A stretch of DNA of 14,231 bases, from NCBI GenBank assembly GCA_045651165.1, contig JAZRRX010000023.1:1-14231 (forward strand), read 5' to 3'. Positions 7,188-14,094 of this stretch are shown here, one piece after another. The stretch is from RGIG4608 sp045651165. GTDB taxonomy: Bacteria > Bacillota > Clostridia > Oscillospirales > CAG-272. A program made the translations under genes and the position numbers. Numbering within the stretch: the stretch's first letter is position 1; every line of letters begins with the position of its first letter. The notes beneath the pieces were generated by a model. That model was not told where the DNA came from and made no database searches. It saw nothing but the letters and a program-made list of their open reading frames with translations.

Positions 7188-7710
7188 CAAATTGGGATTT
7201 ATCGGGGAGTTAGTTTATACGGATTTAGGGGGATTTTGAAAAATCCCCCTATAACCCCAAAACTTTTTAAACCTATTTAAAGTCAAATTTCGCGCAAATT
7301 GTGTTGTTACACAACACATAACGATTTTCTCGCCATTTTAACAGGCGCAGAAAAAATCTGTAATTTGCTATACCATTAGTAAGCACATTACTCTTGGTTT
7401 AGATGATGTCTTATTAAAGCATTATAATACACTTAAGCATAGTTTTAACCCTACGGTTAAGTAAATTTTAGAAAAACAAATCTTTGATTTGGTTTTCGTT
7501 GTTTTGATAGTTCAATTTCGTACGTCGTACTTGTACGTAAGAACGGAATTGGAGTTTCAAAACCGATAATTCATTTGTGAATTATCGAAAATTTACGAAG
7601 ATTACCCAAAAACCAATGCGATTGTTTTGCTCCGCTTTTTCAAAAGCGGAAGCCCAGCGGCTTGAGCGTCCCACAATCAAAACTATCTCCCCCATAAATC
7701 AAAATTTGAA
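7188..7710. repeat. Complete ~520-bp element with imperfect terminal inverted repeats (copy B)
   Basis: The first 28 bases (7188-7215) and the reverse complement of the last 28 (7681-7708) agree at about 24 positions, giving terminal inverted repeats. The right half repeats copy A (1-258) and the left half repeats copy D (14095-14231, identical over the inner ~108 bases). The interior holds perfect hairpins: 11 bp (7227-7237 with 7240-7250), 8 bp (7300-7307 with 7311-7318), 6 bp (7445-7450 with 7455-7460), 10 bp (7564-7573 with 7578-7587) and 9 bp (7631-7639 with 7642-7650). No transposase or other credible protein is encoded and no clear target-site duplication is seen. It occupies the abrB-queT intergenic region and ends 15 bases before the queT promoter. 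A MITE-like non-autonomous element is the favoured reading; a structured RNA repeat is the alternative. Confidence 0.85.
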
Positions 7711-7722
7711 CGTAATTTTCTA

Positions 7723-7751
7723 TTGACTTTTATCTTAAAAAGTAGTATAAT
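7723..7751 (+). promoter_or_regulatory. Sigma-A promoter of queT
   Basis: TTGACT (7723-7728), a 17-base spacer and TATAAT (7746-7751). The expected start point, about 7758, coincides with the first base of the riboswitch stem. Confidence 0.88.
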
Positions 7752-7757
7752 ATCCCT

Positions 7758-7802
7758 CGGTGAGTTCGTAACCATCCTCACCTAAAACAAAACTAAGGAA
7801 GT
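7758..7802 (+). ncRNA. Class I preQ1 riboswitch, translational type
   Basis: A P1 stem GGTGAG/CTCACC (7759-7764 with 7777-7782) encloses a 12-base loop containing GTAACC, followed by an A-rich tail and ACTAAGG (7792-7798), the hallmark layout of preQ1-I aptamers. The tail end overlaps the queT ribosome site AAGGAAG (7795-7801). Binding of preQ1 would stack the pseudoknot and hide that site, switching translation off. The gene downstream is a queuosine-precursor transporter, which fits. Confidence 0.9.
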
Positions 7803-7809
7803 AATAAAA

Positions 7810-8304
7810 ATGAAAAGAAACAATCAAAAAAAGGTGCGTTTTTTAACGCTTTCCGCCATGATTGCGGCTTTGTACGTCGTTTTGACCCTCGTTTCAGCCG
7901 TGTTTGGCTTGTCCTCGGGTGCAATACAAATAAGAATTTCAGAAGCACTTTGTGTTTTGACCTTCTTCACGCCCGCCGCAATCCCCGGTCTTACCATAGG
8001 TTGCTTTTTTGCTAACCTTATCACAAGTGGAGCGCCACTCGATTTGATTTTTGGCACGCTCGCAACATTTATTGGTGCTATTGGCGGTTATTATCTTCGT
8101 AAAAACAAGTACCTCATTACCTTGCCAACAGTTTTAGCAAACACTATAATCATTCCACTTGTCATAGTGTACGGATTTGGCTTTTTGGATATGACGCTAC
8201 CATTGGTTGCACTTACAGTTTGCATCGGTGAATTGATTTCGGCAACCGTTCTTGGGCACTGCCTACTTGAAATTTTAAAAAGATACAATTTTAAATGGAA
8301 TTAA
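7810..8304 (+). CDS. queT: QueT family queuosine-precursor transporter, ECF substrate-binding subunit
   Basis: This integral membrane S-component is predicted to bind preQ1/preQ0 or a related queuosine precursor and to work with the shared ECF energising module, which is not in this window. The 164 residues form about five to six hydrophobic helices. The family signature GAIQIRISEALCVLTFFTPAAIPGL (about residues 36-60) and the following IGCFFANL and IFGTLATFIGAIGG are clear QueT marks. A basic N terminus faces the cytosol. The ATG follows AAGGAAG, which is part of the preQ1 riboswitch tail, so expression is expected to fall when preQ1 is plentiful. It is a monocistronic unit bounded by its own promoter and terminator; length is typical for the family. 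Confidence 0.93.
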   Translation: MKRNNQKKVRFLTLSAMIAALYVVLTLVSAVFGLSSGAIQIRISEALCVLTFFTPAAIPGLTIGCFFANLITSGAPLDLIFGTLATFIGAIGGYYLRKNKYLITLPTVLANTIIIPLVIVYGFGFLDMTLPLVALTVCIGELISATVLGHCLLEILKRYNFKWN

Positions 8305-8334
8305 AAAAGAAGTCCCAAACGGGACTTCTTTTTT
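8303..8334. terminator. Bidirectional terminator between queT and the ABC importer operon
   Basis: A perfect 14-bp stem (8303-8316 with 8321-8334) with loop AAAC begins within the queT stop codon. A and T tracts on both arms let it serve the two convergent transcripts. Confidence 0.93.
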
Positions 8335-8342
8335 TATTCAAA

Positions 8343-9137
8343 TTAAGCCAACATTGTTCTGTCGTTTGCAAATTCTTTTCCACTTGCCTTATTGAACAAT
8401 TCAAGAAGGTCTTCAACGGTAAGATTTTTCTTTGCTTCACCCGAAATGTCAACAATTATTTTGCCCTCGTGCATCATAATAAGACGATTGCCATGCTTAA
8501 TTGCATCGCGCATATTATGAGTAATCATAAGAGTTGTTAAATGATTTTTATTTACTATATTTTCAGTAATTTCAAGCACTTTTTCTGCAGTTTTGGGGTC
8601 AAGAGCTGCGGTATGCTCGTCAAGGAGCAAGAGTTTTGGCTCTGCCATAGCGGCCATAAGAAGTGTTACCGCCTGACGCTGACCACCCGAAAGAAGACCA
8701 ACCTTACTTGTCATTCTGTCCTCAAGACCAAGTCCCAAGGTTGAAAGAAGCTCGCGATATTCTTCCTTTTCTTTTCTTGAAATTCCCCAGCCGAGACCAC
8801 GAATTTTTCCGCGTCTTTTGGCAAGGGCAAGATTTTCTTGAATTTCCATATCTGCGGCAGTTCCCATCATGGGGTCTTGGAAAACTCTGCCAAGATATTT
8901 TGCTCTTTTGTGCTCAGGCATTGGAGTTACATTTTTACCATCAATGATGATTTTTCCGCAATCCACTTGCCAAGTACCACAAATTGCATTCAGAAGTGTG
9001 GATTTACCTGCGCCGTTACCACCAATAACAGTTACAAAATCACCATCATTAAGCGTCAAACTTACATCGCGAAGCGCAGTTTTCTCATTGATTGTACCCG
9101 CGTTGAAGGTTTTGGAAATGTTACGAATTTCAAGCAT
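8343..9137 (-). CDS. ABC importer ATPase of the TrpXYZ-like family
   Basis: This 264-residue subunit powers the importer encoded with the two genes upstream. Walker A is GGNGAGKST (39-47), the Q-loop VFQDP has Gln near 87, the signature is LSGGQRQ (149-155), Walker B is LLLLDE (169-174) and the switch His is in ITHNM (about 205-209). The DEHTAALDP after Walker B is typical of the ATPases that accompany COG4120-type permeases. Its start overlaps the permease end by eight bases, so translation is probably coupled. It is the last gene of the operon and ends at the shared terminator. Length is normal and all catalytic motifs are present. Confidence 0.93.
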   Translation of the reverse strand: MLEIRNISKTFNAGTINEKTALRDVSLTLNDGDFVTVIGGNGAGKSTLLNAICGTWQVDCGKIIIDGKNVTPMPEHKRAKYLGRVFQDPMMGTAADMEIQENLALAKRRGKIRGLGWGISRKEKEEYRELLSTLGLGLEDRMTSKVGLLSGGQRQAVTLLMAAMAEPKLLLLDEHTAALDPKTAEKVLEITENIVNKNHLTTLMITHNMRDAIKHGNRLIMMHEGKIIVDISGEAKKNLTVEDLLELFNKASGKEFANDRTMLA

Positions 9138-10047
9138 CTTCTTCTACCTCCTTTGCGCGTTTCATCAAACGGATTTTGTGCATTATTTTGTTTTTGATAT
9201 TTGGAGCACCAAGGAAAATTGCTACCACGATTGCAGAGAACATCTTGAGAAGGTTTGTATCGATTCCTGTGAATACGATTACCTGATATACGATGTAGTA
9301 AATAACTCCACCAACCAAAACAGTTGTCAAACGAACTGCAAAGTTGCGCGCTATTTTTGAGAACAATACTTCACCGATAACTATTGCCGCAAGTCCGATA
9401 ACGATTGCACCACGACCCATATTGATGTCATATGCACCCTGGTATTGAGCCAAAATTGCACCAGCAAGAGCAACAATGGCATTTGAAATCATAAGTCCCA
9501 ACACCTTGTTGAAGTTGGTATTGATGCCTTGAGAACGGCTCATATTAATATTACATCCTGTTGCACGAATTGAGCAACCACAAGCCGTACCGAAGAACCA
9601 ATAAAGCACCATTATTACTACCGCTGCGAATATAAGCATCATCAAAATGGACTCTTTGTTATTATTGGAGGCAAGAACAACGTCATATTTTCTCCAAGAG
9701 AGAGCAATATTTGATCTTCCGTCAGCAATTTTAAGGTTTATACTCCACAAAGCAAGCTGGGTTAATATACCCGCCAAAATTGCAGGAATATCAAACACTG
9801 TGTGCAAAAGTCCCGTCACAAGTCCGCAAAGCGCACCGGCAATTATAGCACAAAGCATTGCTATCCAAGGACTCACACCCTCTGTCATAAGTTTTGCACA
9901 AACCAATGCACCTGTACAAACAGAGCCGTCAACTGTGAGGTCGGATATAGCAAGTATTTTAAATGTTATATATACCCCTATTGCCATTAATCCCCAAATT
10001 AAACCTTGGGCGATAGCGCCGGGAAGCGCTCCTAATAAATCTTGCAT
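9130..10047 (-). CDS. ABC importer permease of the TrpXYZ-like family
   Basis: This 305-residue protein has roughly eight to nine hydrophobic helices and is the likely homodimeric channel of the importer. The segment around residues 155-180 (GCSIRATGCNINMSRSQGIN) matches the cytoplasmic coupling loop of the LivH-like COG4120 permeases found with ABC_sub_bind proteins. The N-terminal AIAQGLIWGLMAIGVYITFKIL and DLTVDGS are also typical. The ribosome site AAAGGAA precedes the ATG and the gap to the upstream binding-protein gene is 27 bases. The C terminus is a basic then acidic cytosolic tail. Confidence 0.92.
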   Translation of the reverse strand: MQDLLGALPGAIAQGLIWGLMAIGVYITFKILAISDLTVDGSVCTGALVCAKLMTEGVSPWIAMLCAIIAGALCGLVTGLLHTVFDIPAILAGILTQLALWSINLKIADGRSNIALSWRKYDVVLASNNNKESILMMLIFAAVVIMVLYWFFGTACGCSIRATGCNINMSRSQGINTNFNKVLGLMISNAIVALAGAILAQYQGAYDINMGRGAIVIGLAAIVIGEVLFSKIARNFAVRLTTVLVGGVIYYIVYQVIVFTGIDTNLLKMFSAIVVAIFLGAPNIKNKIMHKIRLMKRAKEVEEDA

Positions 10048-10074
10048 AGTTAAATTCCTTTAATTATAAATAAA

Positions 10075-11046
10075 TTATTCTAATTCCATTTCAACGTAAC
10101 CTGCAGGAACTGTAAGTCCAAGAAGGTCACACATTTCTTTATTATATTTCTTTGTTGCGGGAGCGTATTCAATGGGCATATTAGAAATATCCGATTCGCC
10201 CTTAAGAATCTTCGCTGCCATCTTACCTGTTGCTACACCAAGGTCGTAGTAGCTGATTGTAAGAGAAGCTACACCACAAGATTTTGCAAGGTTTTCTTCA
10301 CCTGCAAATACAGGAATCTTCTTTTCAGAAACGATGTTACCGATTGTTTCTGCACAAGAAGCTGCTGTGTTATCTGTAGGGATGTAAATAGCATCACTTA
10401 CTGCACAAGCTGCATTTACTACTGAAGAAATGTCATTGGAGTCAGAGAAGGGGAATGCCTTAACTGTAACACCCTTAGCACTGAGTGCCTTTGTAACTTC
10501 TTCAACCTGATATTTTGAGTTTGCTTCTGCTGAGCAGTAAATAATACCTACTGTTTCAATGTTGGGCATAAACTCAAGGATCATATTTGCCTGAGCTGTA
10601 AGGTCTGCAAGGTCACTTGTACCCGATACATTGCCACCAACGATACCATTTGTAAGAGTTGTATCAAGAGCCACACCGTATTCTGTGATAGATGTACCAA
10701 GAATCGGTATAGTTTCTGATGCGTTATAAGCTGCCTGAAGAGCAGGAGTTGCATTAGCCATAATAAGATCAACATTCTCTGTTACAAACTTATTAACTAT
10801 TGTGCTGCAAACTGTTGCTTCACCAGATGCATTTTGAACGTCGAATATAACTTGGTCACCAAGTTCTTCTTTAAGAGCGTCCATAAAGCCCTGAGTTGCA
10901 AGGTCGAGGGCGGGGTGCTGAACGAGCTGACAAATACCAACTTTAAATGTTTTCTTTACATCATCTTTTTTGTTACACATAACGAGTGCTACGCAAGATA
11001 CGAGAACGATTGCTGCGGCTAAAATAATAGCGATTTTCTTTTTCAT
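10075..11046 (-). CDS. ABC importer substrate-binding lipoprotein (ABC_sub_bind / TrpX-like)
   Basis: First gene of the importer operon, a 323-residue extracytoplasmic binding protein. A lysine-rich start and hydrophobic stretch lead to LVSC (15-18), a good lipobox; LVMC (21-24) is a weaker alternative. The mature part has the two-lobe fold pattern of PF04392: KVGICQLVQHPALD, LIMANATPALQAAY, GTSITEYGVA, VGIIYCSAEANSKYQ, IYIPTDNTAAS and the closing GLTVPAGYVEME. Family members bind tryptophan, tyrosine or phenylalanine in characterised streptococcal cases; others bind different ligands. The T-box in the leader supports an amino-acid ligand, and its best specifier reading is Phe. GGAGG lies eight bases before the ATG. 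Confidence 0.9.
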   Translation of the reverse strand: MKKKIAIILAAAIVLVSCVALVMCNKKDDVKKTFKVGICQLVQHPALDLATQGFMDALKEELGDQVIFDVQNASGEATVCSTIVNKFVTENVDLIMANATPALQAAYNASETIPILGTSITEYGVALDTTLTNGIVGGNVSGTSDLADLTAQANMILEFMPNIETVGIIYCSAEANSKYQVEEVTKALSAKGVTVKAFPFSDSNDISSVVNAACAVSDAIYIPTDNTAASCAETIGNIVSEKKIPVFAGEENLAKSCGVASLTISYYDLGVATGKMAAKILKGESDISNMPIEYAPATKKYNKEMCDLLGLTVPAGYVEMELE

Positions 11047-11061
11047 AATTTTTTCCTCCCA

Positions 11062-11073
11062 CCGTAATTACGG
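11062..11073. promoter_or_regulatory. Perfect 12-base palindrome just before the binding-protein ribosome site
   Basis: CCGTAATTACGG lies between the T-box terminator and the ribosome site of the substrate-binding protein. It could be an operator or a small hairpin in the mRNA; no regulator can be assigned. Confidence 0.3.
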
Positions 11074-11099
11074 CTATAAAATTTGTTGTTGAGAGCAAC

Positions 11100-11129
11100 A
11101 AAAAACCCTCCACCCAAAAGGATGCAGGG
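11100..11129 (-). terminator. Regulated terminator of the T-box leader
   Basis: On the minus strand, ten-base arms (11120-11129 and 11106-11115) pair with one mismatch around a TTTT loop and are followed by six T (11100-11105). It lies directly after the T-box sequence, the standard position for the switchable terminator. Confidence 0.9.
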
Positions 11130-11369
11130 ACGAAAAGACCGTGTTACCACTCTGCTTCGGTTAAATCTCGCGATTTAACCCTTACCGACTTCCATCAAAG
11201 TCTACGTCCGTAACGGGGACTACCGTTGCGCCTACAGTTCAAAATGAAGTTCAACGCACAACTTGCAAAATGTACGCCACAAAACTACTGGTTTACGGCT
11301 CGCACCAACCGCCGATTCTCTGAAAACACTTCGTTTTGCGCTCTTTTTGCTCAAACGTCTTTTTGATTT
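11100..11369 (-). ncRNA. T-box leader (tRNA-sensing riboswitch), specifier probably Phe (TTC)
   Basis: Reading the minus strand, Stem I has AGAGA (11317-11321), the distal GGTTGGTGCGAGCC (11297-11310), and a 3' side ending in GAAC-TTC-A-TTTTGAA. The base helix pairs CAAAA (11334-11338) with TTTTG (11240-11244), placing TTC (11246-11248) followed by A in the specifier position. GTAGGC and ACGG...CCGTTA follow, as in the family consensus, then a Stem III hairpin (11187-11202) and a 9-bp hairpin with a GCGA loop (11159-11180). The T-box itself reads AGAGTGGTAACACGGT (11138-11153) and precedes the terminator. Uncharged tRNA should favour antitermination and so induce the importer. The element is certain; the codon is read by eye and less so. 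Confidence 0.92.
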
Positions 11370-11375
11370 GAGTGT

Positions 11376-11404
11376 ATTATAGCACCATTTTTCGTGCTTG
11401 TCAA
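11376..11404 (-). promoter_or_regulatory. Consensus sigma-A promoter of the T-box/ABC importer operon
   Basis: The minus strand reads TTGACA (11399-11404), a 17-base spacer and TATAAT (11376-11381). The AT-rich stretch just upstream (11405-11460) could act as an UP element. Confidence 0.92.
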
Positions 11405-11518
11405 TAGATTTTTTAAAAAAATTTAAAAAAATTATTATTGTTAATATTTTGTTAATTTATTAAATTTGGATTGAGCAAAAATGCGGATAATGCTAAATAA
11501 ATTGGGGGTTAAACATAT
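11405..11518. other. AT-rich spacer between the importer promoter and cca
   Basis: Long A and T runs fill this spacer. I see no gene, hairpin or binding site here beyond the possible UP-element role for the adjacent promoter. Confidence 0.5.
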
Positions 11519-11547
11519 AAAAAAGAGCTTCAATGAAGCTCTTTTTT
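11519..11547 (-). terminator. Intrinsic terminator overlapping the cca stop codon
   Basis: A perfect 13-bp stem (11519-11531 with 11535-11547) with a three-base loop includes the TGA stop of cca (11530-11532). On the minus strand it ends in six T. Confidence 0.9.
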
Positions 11548-12744
11548 TGCTATTTCAATCAATATTTCTTTTTTGTTTAGTTCAGGATTATCAATGACGC
11601 GCACCAAAAGTTTCTCAAGTATTTTTCCAACCCTTGAAAAATCACCTTCACACAAGGGCAAAATATCACTTCCGTTTACCGAAAGATCCGAAATTAAGAG
11701 GGGATTGTTCTTGTTGCGCTCAATTTCAAGCGTGCGCACAAACTCTGCCGTGTTTGTTCCACCAAAAATTTCAAGCACCTCAAGTGCCTCATCATATATA
11801 TTATTATATAAATGAAGAAAATGTCGAGCTACGGCAGAAAATTTTATTTCGTTTTCGGGAACGGCAAAGCTTTTAACGGTGCAAACTCGCAAAACAAGTT
11901 TCTTTTCGGCATTTGAGAGGCGCAGGGAAGTCAAAAACGCGTCCTTTTCAAGCTCGGAATATTCATTCACAAGAACCGCAAGTCGAGTGGCAAAATTGCC
12001 ATCTTTTAAAGCGGAAATTTTAGAGATTGTCTGCAAAGAGAGAGCGGGTGTATCAAAAATATGTTGCCAAATTTCGCCCTCAATCATCTTGTTAAGAGAA
12101 TACTCTGCGCCCTTGCAAGAAATCATTTTTTTGAACTCAGCGCCAACGCGTTCGCGCGCGATATTTTTAAGCAAATGTGCGCATTTTGACGCGCAGAGAA
12201 GTGTTTTTTCTTCAATTTCAAACTCAAGTTGAGATGCAAAACGAAATGCTCTCAAAATTCGAAGCGCATCCTCTGAAAATCTCTTTTCAGGATTGCCCAC
12301 GGCACGAATTACGCGATTTTCAAGGTCTAATTTACCTCCAAAAGCGTCAATTACACCCTCTTTTTCGTTAAACGCCATAGCGTTTACAGTAAAATCCCTA
12401 CGCGAAAGGTCGTCACGCACGTCATTTGAAAACGCAACGCTCTCTGGGTGTCGAGAATCTCGATACTCGCCATCAACTCGAAAGGTTGTTATTTCGATCG
12501 GGACATTTTTTTCTCCCACTGAAAACAAAACAGTTACTGTTCCATGCTTAATGCCTGTGGGAATAGTGCGAAAATCCTTGAACACCTCAAGCGTTTGCTC
12601 GGGCTTTGCACTCGTTGTAACGTCCCAATCGGATGGCTCTTTGCCGAGCAATCCATCGCGAACTGCACCACCAACTGCGTATGCGGAATATCCCGACTTT
12701 TCAAGCAATTCTATGCAATTTTTAACGTAATCGGGATATTTCAT
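11530..12744 (-). CDS. cca: CCA-adding tRNA nucleotidyltransferase
   Basis: A class II nucleotidyltransferase that adds or repairs the 3' CCA of tRNAs using CTP and ATP. The 404 residues are a normal full length. The catalytic head has GGAVRDGLLGKEPSDWDV (25-42) with the metal-binding Asp pair D39 and D41. The next motif RRDFTVNAMA (115-124) and the neck DALRILRAFRFA (159-170) follow, then an ERVGAEF segment and a less conserved helical body and tail. Whether it does full CCA addition or only part cannot be settled from sequence alone. The ATG at 12744 has AGGAG upstream. It starts 30 bases after ahcY ends with no terminator, so the two are probably co-transcribed. Confidence 0.93.
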   Translation of the reverse strand: MKYPDYVKNCIELLEKSGYSAYAVGGAVRDGLLGKEPSDWDVTTSAKPEQTLEVFKDFRTIPTGIKHGTVTVLFSVGEKNVPIEITTFRVDGEYRDSRHPESVAFSNDVRDDLSRRDFTVNAMAFNEKEGVIDAFGGKLDLENRVIRAVGNPEKRFSEDALRILRAFRFASQLEFEIEEKTLLCASKCAHLLKNIARERVGAEFKKMISCKGAEYSLNKMIEGEIWQHIFDTPALSLQTISKISALKDGNFATRLAVLVNEYSELEKDAFLTSLRLSNAEKKLVLRVCTVKSFAVPENEIKFSAVARHFLHLYNNIYDEALEVLEIFGGTNTAEFVRTLEIERNKNNPLLISDLSVNGSDILPLCEGDFSRVGKILEKLLVRVIDNPELNKKEILIEIAKKELH

Positions 12745-12774
12745 AAATTTCTCCTGAAAATTAATTTGTGGTTA

Positions 12775-14016
12775 TTATTCCGTTGCCTCGAGATATGCTT
12801 TCTGCTCATCAGAGAGATAATCTATCTTAATTCCGTTTGCGCGGAGCTTAATTTCTGCAACCTCGCGGTCGATTTCTTGAGGAACGGCATAAACCTTATT
12901 TTTAAGTTTTCCGCGATTTTTAGCAAGGTATTCAAGACCTTTTGCCTGAATTGCAAAGGACATATCCATAATTTCTGCAGGATGTCCATTTCCTGCTGCA
13001 AGGTTTACAAGTCTACCTTCTGCAAGAAGGTTGAGAATTCTGCCGTCTGCCATTCTATAGCCACGAATATTGGGCTTTCTATCCCATTCCTCAACTGCCA
13101 TATCGGAAAGAGCAATCTTGTCAATTTCAACGTCAAAATGTCCACTATTTGAAAGAAGAACTCCGTCCTTCATTACTTCAAGATGCTCGCGACGAATAAC
13201 GTCCTTGCAACCTGTGAGAGTAACGAAAAGGTCACCGATTTTAGCAGCTTCGTCCATTGGCATAACAGAAAAACCGTCCATTGTTGCTTCAAGTGCTTTG
13301 ATGGGGTCGATTTCAGTAACAACAACCACAGCACCCATACCCTTAGCACGCATAGCCATACCCTTACCACACCAGCCGTAGCCTGCGATAACAACAGTTT
13401 TGCCTGCGATAATAAGGTTTGTGGAATTCATAATTCCGTCAAGAGTGGATTGTCCTGTTCCGTAACGGTTATCGAAAAGATGCTTACAATCGGCATCATT
13501 AACGTCAATCATGGGGTAGTCAAGAAGACCTGCGCGTTCACGCGCGAAAAGACGGTGAATACCCGTTGTTGTTTCTTCGCAACCACCGATGAGGTTCTTT
13601 GCATAATCACGGCACTGACCATGGATAAGATGAGTGAGGTCACCACCATCATCAATCATAAGGTCGGGGCAAAGAGAAAGAGTTTTGATAAGGTGCTGCT
13701 CATACTGTTCGTTAGAAACACCACGCCATGCGTTAACCTCAAATCCGTCCTCAACGAGTGCCGCAGCAACATCGTCTTGAGTTGAGAGGGGATTACATCC
13801 TGTTACCCAAACCTCAGCCCCTCCTGCCTTAAGTACCTTTGCAAGATACGCAGTTTTTGCCTCAAGGTGAATGGACATTGAAATTTTAAGTCCCTTAAAG
13901 GGTTGATTTTTAATAAAATCCTCTTTAATTGTATTAAGAATGGGCATATATGACGCCACCCAGTCAATTTTATCGTGTCCCGAGGGCGCAAGTTTAATAT
14001 CTTTAATATCGCTCAT
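12775..14016 (-). CDS. ahcY: S-adenosylhomocysteinase (or S-inosylhomocysteinase), short bacterial/archaeal type
   Basis: This NAD-dependent hydrolase splits S-adenosylhomocysteine into homocysteine and adenosine, clearing the by-product of SAM-dependent methylation. The ATG at 14016 (413 residues) follows AAGGAG; an ATG at 14049 lies before that site and is rejected. Substrate and catalytic residues are in SIHLEAKTA (about 48-56), DDGGD (122-126), EETTTG (148-153) and CKHLFDNRYGTGQS (about 177-190). The NAD motif is GYGWCGKG (212-219). SGHFDVEI and AAGNGHPAEIMDMSFA complete the signature. The C terminus stops at SDEQKAYLEATE and lacks the KPDHYRY arm of the eukaryotic-type enzyme, as in Thermotoga and archaeal homologs, some of which prefer the inosyl substrate. 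It leads the ahcY-cca unit. Confidence 0.94.
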   Translation of the reverse strand: MSDIKDIKLAPSGHDKIDWVASYMPILNTIKEDFIKNQPFKGLKISMSIHLEAKTAYLAKVLKAGGAEVWVTGCNPLSTQDDVAAALVEDGFEVNAWRGVSNEQYEQHLIKTLSLCPDLMIDDGGDLTHLIHGQCRDYAKNLIGGCEETTTGIHRLFARERAGLLDYPMIDVNDADCKHLFDNRYGTGQSTLDGIMNSTNLIIAGKTVVIAGYGWCGKGMAMRAKGMGAVVVVTEIDPIKALEATMDGFSVMPMDEAAKIGDLFVTLTGCKDVIRREHLEVMKDGVLLSNSGHFDVEIDKIALSDMAVEEWDRKPNIRGYRMADGRILNLLAEGRLVNLAAGNGHPAEIMDMSFAIQAKGLEYLAKNRGKLKNKVYAVPQEIDREVAEIKLRANGIKIDYLSDEQKAYLEATE

Positions 14017-14053
14017 TTTGTGTTCTCCTTTATTTATAAGTACATACACAATA

Positions 14054-14082
14054 ATTTTATCACATTTTGTGCGCTATTGCAA
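14054..14082 (-). promoter_or_regulatory. Probable sigma-A promoter of ahcY-cca
   Basis: The minus strand reads TTGCAA (14077-14082), a 17-base spacer and TAAAAT (14054-14059), about 38 bases before the ahcY start codon. The end of repeat copy D is only 12 bases upstream of the -35. Confidence 0.7.
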
Positions 14083-14094
14083 TAGGGAATTGAT

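Noticed and set aside
7273..7386. Minus-strand frame in the left half of the large repeat, about 37 codons from a GTG, containing ANYRFFLRLLKWREN
   Set aside because: It has no ribosome site, uses a GTG start, and lies across hairpins of a repeat; its sequence conservation is explained by the repeat itself.
7180..7715. Target-site duplication around the complete repeat
   Set aside because: The bases flanking the two ends do not match in any register I tried, so none is claimed.
11498..11516. AAATTGGGGGTT near the cca terminator resembling the left end of the repeat family
   Set aside because: Only about a dozen bases agree and nothing of the element follows, so chance similarity in AT-rich DNA is more likely than a remnant.
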